From an uncultured Verrucomicrobium sp. (GTDB lineage: Bacteria; Verrucomicrobiota; Verrucomicrobiia; Methylacidiphilales; GAS474): a stretch of 10,327 bases of DNA. The translations under genes and the position numbers were made by a program. Under the pieces are notes generated by a model. It did not search any database, was not told the origin of the DNA, and was given only the letters and a program-made list of their open reading frames with translations. This document shows positions 6,056 through 10,327 of the stretch, piece after piece; position 1 is the stretch's first letter, and every line of letters starts with the position of its first letter. Location: contig CAISZB010000546.1 of the NCBI GenBank assembly GCA_903889845.1, positions 1 to 10,327 on the forward strand. Direction: 5' to 3'.

Positions 6056-6844
6056 ATGGAATCGAATCCCTCCCCTCTTCCCCGCCGGGCCGCCGCGGTT
6101 CCCCCCGGACCGCCGCCCGTGAAGCGTACGGAGGAGGAGCGGGACGCACTGGTCCGGTCCCTCCTGCCGCTGGTGAACCATGTCGTCGCCCGGATGGGGC
6201 TCTACCTGCCGCCCCACATCTCCCAGGACGACCTGATCAGCGCCGGTGTGATGGGCCTCCTCGACGCCGTCGATCGCTACGATCCGACGCGCGGCACCAC
6301 CCTCAAGACCTACTGCTCCTTCCGCATCCGGGGCCAGATCCTCGACGAGCTCCGCCGCCTCGACTGGGTCCCCCGTTCTGTCCACAAGGACGCCCGGACC
6401 CTGGAGGCGGCCCAGGAGGCCGTCGCACAGCGCCTGGGCCGCGAGCCGACGGAGGCCGAATTGGCGAAGGAGATGGGCATGGGCGTCCAGGAACTCCTGG
6501 AGATGCTCGACCGGATCCGCCCGGCCACCTACTTCTCCCTTCAGGAACCGGTCTTCAACAGCGACGAGGGCGACTCCCTCTCCCACGAGGACGTCGTTCC
6601 CGACCCGTCGGCGATGACTCCATTTGCAAGCTTGCTAAATGAGGAGGATAAGGCCATTTTACGCAGGACCATGGAAAAACTGCCCGTGCAGCAGCTCCAT
6701 GTCCTGACCCTGTATTACATGGAAAATCTTCGCCTTAAGGACATCGCCGAGATTTTGAACATCACCGAATCCCGCGTTTCGCAGGTGCATACCTTGGCGA
6801 TCACGCGGTTGCGCTCCACTTTCCTGAAGGAAAGAAAGCAGTAA
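6056..6844 (+). CDS. fliA: RNA polymerase sigma-28 factor FliA (FliA/WhiG family)
   Basis: A 262-residue sigma-28 that directs RNA polymerase to late flagellar and motility genes. Region 2 covers about residues 29-101, with 'LVRSLLPLVNHVVARMGLYL', then QDDLISAGVMGLLDAVDRYDP and 'TYCSFRIRGQILDELRRLDW'. Region 3 starts at VPRSVHKDAR and includes 'AQRLGREPTEAELAKEMGM'. Region 4 (about 205-257) has the helix-turn-helix LRLKDIAEILNITESRVSQVH at 225-245. FliA of enterics is 239 residues; the excess is a Pro-rich N-terminus of about 24 residues, unlikely to be structured. ATG 6056 is 11 nt after the preceding stop and lacks a Shine-Dalgarno; an in-frame GTG at 6119 is an alternative start. The region-4 part (from about 6611) is clearly AT-richer than the rest. 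Its anti-sigma factor FlgM is not in the window. Confidence 0.95.
   Translation: MESNPSPLPRRAAAVPPGPPPVKRTEEERDALVRSLLPLVNHVVARMGLYLPPHISQDDLISAGVMGLLDAVDRYDPTRGTTLKTYCSFRIRGQILDELRRLDWVPRSVHKDARTLEAAQEAVAQRLGREPTEAELAKEMGMGVQELLEMLDRIRPATYFSLQEPVFNSDEGDSLSHEDVVPDPSAMTPFASLLNEEDKAILRRTMEKLPVQQLHVLTLYYMENLRLKDIAEILNITESRVSQVHTLAITRLRSTFLKERKQ
6622..6640. repeat. Near-perfect palindrome inside fliA
   Basis: The sequence ATTTGCAAGCTTGCTAAAT contains the perfect 10-bp palindrome GCAAGCTTGC (6626-6635). Its flanks ATTT and AAAT also pair if one extra T (6636) is skipped. It falls where base composition changes from about 67% to about 50% GC, between sigma regions 3 and 4, in a part of the protein that is normally a flexible linker. 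This shape and length suits a dimeric regulator site. It could equally be chance: only the central 10 bp are exact. The binding protein, if any, is unknown. Confidence 0.45.
6624..6652 (+). promoter_or_regulatory. Weak possible housekeeping promoter inside fliA
   Basis: TTGCAA (6624-6629), a 17-nt spacer and GATAAG (6647-6652) match 8 of 12 bases of TTGACA-N17-TATAAT with ideal spacing. The site is in the AT-rich end of fliA and overlaps the palindrome at 6622-6640, so an operator-over-promoter arrangement feeding motA (start 6867, about 210 nt downstream) is conceivable. The match is modest and inside a coding region; I give it little weight. Confidence 0.2.
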
Positions 6845-6866
6845 TCCGAGAGCGGGAAAGAGACGT

Positions 6867-7730
6867 ATGCTGTTGCTAGCCGGTTGGGGTATTGTTTTCG
6901 GGTCGGTCTTGGGAGGCTTCATCTACAATGGGGGGCACCTCGAATCGCTGCTCCATCCCGGGGAATGGTTCATCATCATCGGCGTCGGCGTCGGCTACCT
7001 TGTCGGAGGCAGTCCCACCTCGGTCCTCAAGGCGGTGGTGGAGAAAGTGAAGCAGGCCACCGGCGCTCCGCCCTATCCGCAGCAGCGCTACCTCGACCTC
7101 AGCAAGGGGCTCTACGAGCTCTTCATGATCGCGCGGGAGCAGGGCGTCGTCGGCATCGAGGAACACGTCCTCAACCCCGCCTCCAGCCCCATCTTCTCGA
7201 AGTACCCCGCCTTCCTCGCCGACCACCACGCCATCGCCTTCCTCCAGGACGCCCTGCGTCCCCTCATCGAAGGCCGGATGAAGCCGGAACAGCTCCGCGT
7301 CTCCCTCTTCGAGGAGATCGAGAAGATCAAGCACCACCAGCTCGGGCCGCTGATCATCCTCAACAAGGTTGCCGACGCGCTCCCGGGCGTCGGCATCGTC
7401 GCGGCCGTGCTCGGCATCGTCGTCACCATGGGCTTCCTCTCGGGCGAGAAGGCGGTCATCGGCGAGAAAGTCGCCTCCGCGCTCGTCGGCACCTTCCTCG
7501 GCCTCCTCCTCAGCTACGGCCTGATGCAGCCGATGATCGTGAAGATCGAGTTCATCAACGAGGACGAGGTCGCCTACTACCAGGTCATGTGCAACATGAT
7601 CGTGAGCTACGCCAACGGTTCCCCGCCCATCATGGCCGCCGAAGCCGGGCGCAAATCCTTCCCCCCCGACCGCCAGCCCGTGAGCGAGGCGTTCGAGACC
7701 GAACTCAAAGCCCTCAAGCGTCCCGCCTAG
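6867..7730 (+). CDS. motA: Flagellar stator protein MotA
   Basis: A 287-residue MotA, the torque-generating stator subunit that works with MotB in the inner membrane. There are two N-terminal helices (about 3-20 and 34-48), a large cytoplasmic loop and two C-terminal helices (about 170-190 and 203-223). The functionally key residues of E. coli MotA fall at identical numbers here. Arg90 and Glu98 are in 'REQGVVGIEEH', Pro173 is in 'DALPGVGIVAAVLGIVVTMG' and Pro222 is in YGLMQPM. Helix 3/4 motifs and 'EDEVAYYQVMCNMIVSYANG' are also standard. The sequence pattern looks like the proton-type MotA family, but ion use cannot be read with certainty. ATG 6867 lies 22 nt after fliA, with a purine stretch (GGGAAAGAGA) as a mediocre ribosome-binding site. 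The first 90 bases share the AT-richer codon use of the end of fliA. Confidence 0.96.
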   Translation: MLLLAGWGIVFGSVLGGFIYNGGHLESLLHPGEWFIIIGVGVGYLVGGSPTSVLKAVVEKVKQATGAPPYPQQRYLDLSKGLYELFMIAREQGVVGIEEHVLNPASSPIFSKYPAFLADHHAIAFLQDALRPLIEGRMKPEQLRVSLFEEIEKIKHHQLGPLIILNKVADALPGVGIVAAVLGIVVTMGFLSGEKAVIGEKVASALVGTFLGLLLSYGLMQPMIVKIEFINEDEVAYYQVMCNMIVSYANGSPPIMAAEAGRKSFPPDRQPVSEAFETELKALKRPA

Positions 7731-7770
7731 CCCCTGGGGCTGGCGCCGGTACGATCTAGGAGAAACGACG

Positions 7771-8529
7771 ATGGCTGGCGGACACGGCGGCGGAAGCTGG
7801 AAGGTCGCCTATGCGGACTTCATGACCTCGATGTTCGCCCTCTTCCTGTGCCTCTGGATCATGGGCGCCGACGAGGAGACGAAGCGCGCCATCGAGGACT
7901 ATTTCCAGGGTCGCAAGACGAACATCCACGCCGGCCAGAAGGCGATCCTCCAGAAGGAAGTCACCCAGGAATACAAGGCGATCCCCCAGGACCACGCCAG
8001 CAAGGAGATGGTCTCCATCAACCCCCTCCAGCAGGCCGTCGAGGAGATCCGCAAGCAGCTCAGCAACAGCAGCGAGGTGGGGGACGACCAGATCCGCTTC
8101 GACTACACCGCCGACGGCGTCCGCATCACGATGGTCGACAAGGCGAAGAAGCCCTTCTTCGAGCCGAATTCCTCCAACCTTACCCCTTTCGGCCAGTTCG
8201 TCCTCCAGACCATCGGCTGGCAGATCGAGCGCCTCCCCGTCCAGGTCGAGATCGAGGGCCACACGGAGCGCAGCGAGGGGAATGCCGAGAACATCAAGGG
8301 TTGGCAGGTCTCCACGGAGCGGGCCATCTCCTCCGAGCAGGCCCTGGGCGAGAGCGGCGTGAAGGCGGAACAGTTCTTCCGGATCGCCGGGAAAGGCTCC
8401 TCCGACCCGATCGATCCGGCCAATCCCGGCGGTGAGGACAACCGGCGGATTGCGATTGTCCTCCGCCCCGGCGCAGGCGAAGATCCCGACAGCTTCCGCC
8501 AGAAAATGAAGGAGCAGGAATCGCCATGA
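7771..8529 (+). CDS. motB: Flagellar stator protein MotB
   Basis: A 252-residue MotB, which anchors the stator to peptidoglycan and carries the ion-binding aspartate. The single helix reads 'WKVAYADFMTSMFALFLCLW' (residues 10-29); Asp16 is the equivalent of E. coli Asp32, and the Tyr-Ala-Asp-Phe-Met-Thr context is canonical. A linker/plug region follows, then an OmpA-like domain (about 115-232) with 'VQVEIEGHTERSEG', W178-Q-V-S-T-E-R-A and NRRIAIVL. The usual GHTD is GHTE (Glu166), and the Asn normally before the W-x-L-S motif is Gly. These are conservative changes at or near the peptidoglycan-binding site, and the Arg (184) is kept. The start is well fixed by AGGAG at 7758-7762, 8 nt before the ATG. 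It is 40 nt from motA and overlaps the next gene by ATGA (8526-8529). Confidence 0.95.
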   Translation: MAGGHGGGSWKVAYADFMTSMFALFLCLWIMGADEETKRAIEDYFQGRKTNIHAGQKAILQKEVTQEYKAIPQDHASKEMVSINPLQQAVEEIRKQLSNSSEVGDDQIRFDYTADGVRITMVDKAKKPFFEPNSSNLTPFGQFVLQTIGWQIERLPVQVEIEGHTERSEGNAENIKGWQVSTERAISSEQALGESGVKAEQFFRIAGKGSSDPIDPANPGGEDNRRIAIVLRPGAGEDPDSFRQKMKEQESP

Positions 8530-8915
8530 ACTTTCTCAATCCCGACGACCAGACGCGGATCAAGATCCGCAAGCCCCCCCCCGCCCCGGCCCCCGGGACG
8601 ACGCCTGCCGCCGCCCCCGCCGCCGGGGCTCCCGGTGCGAAGCCGGGCGTGCCCCTTCCCGGCAAGGCCCCCCTCAAGCCAGGGATGAAGCCCGGTGCCC
8701 CGGGCGCACCCGGAGCGAAACCGGCGACCTCCGTCGTCGCCATCGTGAAGCAGAAGGCCCCGCCGAAGGTGCAGGTCCTCGAAGTCGCCCCCGGCGTGTT
8801 CGAAGTCCATTTTTCCTGCTCCTGCGGGGAGCAGTACCTCATTCGGTGCGAGTCGGCCGAAAAAGTGGGCGAAAATCCTGCGGAAAAATCTTCCGCGCCC
8901 CATTCTTCCCCTTGA
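8526..8915 (+). CDS. Pro/Ala/Gly-rich protein with C-terminal CxCG motif, unknown function
   Basis: A 129-residue protein I do not recognise. Residues 1-16 (MNFLNPDDQTRIKIRK) are polar. Residues 17-67 are a low-complexity stretch of Pro, Ala, Gly and Lys, including repeated Gly-Ala-Pro-Gly. Residues 81-110 look like a compact beta-rich unit, 'VLEVAPGVFEVHFSCSCG' followed by EQYLIRCES. Cys98-x-Cys100-Gly and Cys108 resemble half a zinc ribbon. There is no signal peptide or membrane helix, so a cytoplasmic protein is likely. The ATG overlaps the motB stop (ATGA) and an AAGGAG-type site (about 8509-8514) lies upstream, so translation is coupled to motB. With three cysteines it would need a fourth ligand or a partner to bind zinc. 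Codon use matches neighbours, which argues for a real gene. The function is unknown. Confidence 0.8.
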   Translation: MNFLNPDDQTRIKIRKPPPAPAPGTTPAAAPAAGAPGAKPGVPLPGKAPLKPGMKPGAPGAPGAKPATSVVAIVKQKAPPKVQVLEVAPGVFEVHFSCSCGEQYLIRCESAEKVGENPAEKSSAPHSSP

Positions 8916-8924
8916 GGAAAAAAA

Positions 8925-8949
8925 CTCCCTTCCTGGGGAGGATTTTCTT
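8925..8949 (+). terminator. Weak possible rho-independent terminator
   Basis: CTCCC (8925-8929) pairs with GGGAG (8936-8940), plus a T-G closing pair, around the loop TCCT. The run GATTTTCTT follows, with an A-tract (8918-8924) on the other side. It starts 10 bases after the stop of the gene ending at 8915. The stem is only 5-6 bp and the T run is interrupted, so it would be inefficient at best. Its position at the end of the fliA-motA-motB module makes it plausible. Confidence 0.35.
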
Positions 8950-9033
8950 GCCGTTCCGGTAAAAAGAAGGAGCCCTTCCCAGAGGTTCCTCTCTTATGGG
9001 GGCCTGGGGGAGGGGAGAAAAAAGCCGTTCCGG
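8950..9033. repeat. 10-bp direct repeat GCCGTTCCGG, two copies
   Basis: GCCGTTCCGG occurs at 8950-8959 and again at 9024-9033, 74 bp apart start to start, in the intergenic region upstream of the flgF-like gene. The second copy extends to GCCG-TTC-CGGC, a perfect small hairpin. That copy also lies inside a larger 7-bp inverted repeat (GGGGAGG 9007-9013, CCTCCCC 9034-9040). Two identical sites upstream of a -24/-12 promoter could be activator sites. At 10 bp in GC-rich DNA, chance is not excluded. Confidence 0.4.
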
Positions 9034-9050
9034 CCTCCCCAAAGGAGACT

Positions 9051-9066
9051 TGGCACAAAGCGTGCA
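9051..9066 (+). promoter_or_regulatory. Candidate sigma-54 (RpoN) promoter
   Basis: TGGCACAAAGCGTGCA has the complete -24 element TGGCAC (preceded by T) and a -12 element GTGCA. The GG and GC dinucleotides are separated by exactly 10 nt, as the TTGGCACG-N4-TTGC consensus requires. Sigma-54 is a known regulator of rod/hook genes in many flagellar systems. The difficulty is geometry: transcription should begin near 9077, only 5 nt before the flgF-like ATG (9082), so the Shine-Dalgarno AGGGAG (9071-9076) would not be in the RNA. The site may be real with leaderless-like initiation, or a chance match. Confidence 0.45.
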
Positions 9067-9081
9067 GAGTAGGGAGCTAAG

Positions 9082-9882
9082 ATGGAAATCGGCCTCTATG
9101 AAGCAGTCAGCGGGATGAAGGCCCAGTCCTCCCTGCAAGACATCATCTCGGCCAACCTGGCCCGGATGAGCCAGCCGGGGAACAAGCGCTCCATCGTCGC
9201 CTTCGAGATTCCCTCCGATTCGGGCCTCCAGAAGGACGGCTCGACGCCCGGCTCCCTCCGGCGCCTGGGGATGAAGGCCGCCCCGCTCCAGTCCCGCACC
9301 GTCACCGACTTCACCCCCGCCCCCGTCGAGCGGACGGGCGGCCCCCTCGACTTCGGCATCGTCGGGGACGGGTTCTTCAAGGTGCGCGAGCAGGACGGCA
9401 CGATCTCCTACACCCGGGACGGCCAGTTCCACCTCACCAACGAGGGGAAGCTGGTCACCATCGACGGGGCCGCCGTCCTGGGCGACGGCGACGCGCCGCT
9501 GACGATCCCGGCCAAGGAAGCCGCCACCCTGAAGATCGACACCGACGGTACCGCCACCACCACCGACGGGAAGAAGACGAACAAGGCCGGGACCCTCTCC
9601 CTCGCCCACTTCGACGAGCCCCGGAAGAACCTCTACCTCGGCGCGCCGAACGGCCGCTACGTGGCCACCGCCGGGACCGCGCCCGACGAGATCAAGAAGG
9701 GCCTGGGCAAGGATTCCTCGATCCTCCAGGGCGCCCTCGAATCGTCGAACGCCAGCTCCATTACCGAGATGGTCGGCCTCGTCAACGTCGTCCGCGCCTA
9801 CGAGGCGAGCCAGAAGCTCACCGTGGCGGAAGACACCCTCAGCGGGGACATGGTCCGCGCCCTCAACAGCACCTCCGGTTAA
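9082..9882 (+). CDS. flgF: FlgF-like flagellar basal-body rod protein
   Basis: A 266-residue protein of the FlgF/FlgG/FlgE axial family, exported through the flagellar gate to build the rod. The N-terminus 'MEIGLYEAVSGMKAQ' is the usual rod-protein start. The following ANNLANxxTxGF element is degenerate (SANLARMSQPGNKRS, residues 23-37). The middle has 'GGPLDFGIVGDGFFKV' (86-101) and YTRDGQFHLTNEGKLV, both standard. The C-terminus 'LQGALESSNASSITEMVGLV' then NVVRAYEASQK is the conserved terminal coiled-coil segment. Length and placement just before flgG make FlgF (proximal rod) the best choice; FlgG-like paralogues remain possible because the family is closely related. The start is fixed by the N-terminal motif and AGGGAG at 9071-9076. 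Confidence 0.88.
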   Translation: MEIGLYEAVSGMKAQSSLQDIISANLARMSQPGNKRSIVAFEIPSDSGLQKDGSTPGSLRRLGMKAAPLQSRTVTDFTPAPVERTGGPLDFGIVGDGFFKVREQDGTISYTRDGQFHLTNEGKLVTIDGAAVLGDGDAPLTIPAKEAATLKIDTDGTATTTDGKKTNKAGTLSLAHFDEPRKNLYLGAPNGRYVATAGTAPDEIKKGLGKDSSILQGALESSNASSITEMVGLVNVVRAYEASQKLTVAEDTLSGDMVRALNSTSG

Positions 9883-9928
9883 TCAGCCGATCCGAATCCT
9901 TTTCCACTAACCCGAAAGACCCAAGCCC

Positions 9929-10327
9929 ATGATCCGCTCCCTCTACTCCGCCGCCAGCGGGATGCTCGCGCAGCAGACGAACATCGACGTCATCGCGAAC
10001 AATCTTGCGAACGTGAACACGACCGGTTTCAAGGGCTCCACGCCCCAGTTCGAGGACCTGCTCTACGACACGCAGAAGCAGCCGGGCACGACCCTGGGCT
10101 CCGGGGAAAAGACGCCGGACAGCCTCGCCGTCGGCTACGGCACGAAGGTCGTCTCCACCGCCCGGGACTTCACCCAGGGCGAGTTCGTCGCGGGCGACGC
10201 CCAATACAGCCTCGCGATCAGCGGGCGCGGTTTCTTCAAGGTCCTGATGGCCGACGGCTCCGGCACGAACGCCTACACCCGCGCGGGCAACTTCACCCTC
10301 AACGCCAACGGGGAGATCGTGACCCAG
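9929..10327 (+). CDS. flgG: Flagellar distal rod protein FlgG, N-terminal half (partial)
   Basis: The first 133 codons of a gene that runs past the window end; full FlgG is about 260 residues. It opens MIRSLYSAASGMLAQQTNID and continues VIANNLANVNTTGFKG, then FEDLLYDTQKQPG. This is the FlgG N-terminus in almost canonical form, including the distinctive Gln-Pro-Gly. The later 'GYGTKVVSTARDFTQGEFV' and SLAISGRGFFKV, with YTRAGNFTLNANGEIV, fit the family. FlgG forms the distal rod, crossing the periplasm to the outer membrane. It lies 46 nt after the flgF-like stop; I see no clear promoter or Shine-Dalgarno in that gap, so it is probably read from the upstream transcript. Confidence 0.95.
   Translation, partial: MIRSLYSAASGMLAQQTNIDVIANNLANVNTTGFKGSTPQFEDLLYDTQKQPGTTLGSGEKTPDSLAVGYGTKVVSTARDFTQGEFVAGDAQYSLAISGRGFFKVLMADGSGTNAYTRAGNFTLNANGEIVTQ

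Noticed and set aside
6746..6753. GCCGAGAT resembling a sigma-28 -10 inside fliA, upstream of motA
   Set aside because: The required -35 position holds TCTT rather than TAAA, and the bases encode conserved residues of the helix-turn-helix region.
8960..8986. TAAA upstream of the flgF-like gene as a sigma-28 -35
   Set aside because: The -10 position 15 nt downstream reads CCAGAGGT, with no similarity to GCCGATAA.
8996..9118. 40-codon frame upstream of and overlapping the flgF-like gene
   Set aside because: No Shine-Dalgarno, basic low-information sequence, and it overlaps the promoter-like elements and the flgF start.
9883..9928. Possible sigma-28 -10 (GCCGATCC) between the flgF-like gene and flgG
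   Set aside because: There is no TAAA 15 nt upstream, so the resemblance is limited to half a site.
1..10327. CRISPR array, tRNA/rRNA, insertion sequence, defence or toxin system
   Set aside because: No periodic repeats, no transposase or RNA-gene signatures; the window is nearly filled by flagellar genes on one strand.

Overview
The window holds one strand of a flagellar gene cluster. Fourteen consecutive genes are all on the + strand, and nothing on the - strand is convincing. The order is fliN (3' end) - fliO - fliP - fliQ - fliR - flhB - flhA - small membrane protein - fliA - motA - motB - small CxCG protein - flgF-like - flgG (5' end). The DNA is GC-rich (about two thirds G+C in typical coding stretches) and codons end mostly in C or G. 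A MotB with an OmpA-like domain, FlgF/FlgG rod proteins and a possible sigma-54 site point to a Gram-negative bacterium. High GC, divergent FliO/FlgF sequences and the unusual gene order would suit a PVC-group bacterium (for example Verrucomicrobia), but this is a weak guess because no rRNA or marker gene is present.

Region 1 (1-5625) encodes the C-ring end and the flagellar type III export gate. The end of FliN (switch complex) is followed by FliO, FliP, FliQ, FliR, FlhB and FlhA. Gaps are 27 nt or less and fliO/fliP overlap by ATGA, so this reads as one operon. FlhB keeps the autocleavage NPTH motif and FlhA the FHIPEP signature.

Region 2 (5626-8915) is a regulatory and motor module. An AT-rich 104-nt gap carries a good sigma-28 (FliA) promoter candidate (TAAA-N15-GCCGTTGA). 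It precedes an unrecognised two-helix membrane protein, then fliA itself, motA, motB and a Pro/Ala/Gly-rich protein ending in a CxCG motif. This layout predicts positive autoregulation of fliA together with sigma-28 control of the stator genes. The unrecognised membrane gene sits where many bacteria have flhF-flhG between flhA and fliA. The 3' end of fliA, encoding sigma region 4, is markedly AT-richer than its surroundings (about 50% GC by hand count). It also contains a near-perfect palindrome overlapping a possible internal promoter.

Region 3 (8916-10327) opens with a 166-nt intergenic region, the longest in the window. It holds a weak terminator, a 10-bp direct repeat and a strong sigma-54-type -24/-12 element. 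A flgF-like rod gene and the first 133 codons of flgG follow. The sigma-54 element lies so close to the flgF start that its predicted transcript would lack the Shine-Dalgarno sequence, a contradiction worth resolving.

Taken together, the window would supply the export gate, the stator, the late-gene sigma factor and the start of the rod. Two small genes of unknown function are embedded among them.
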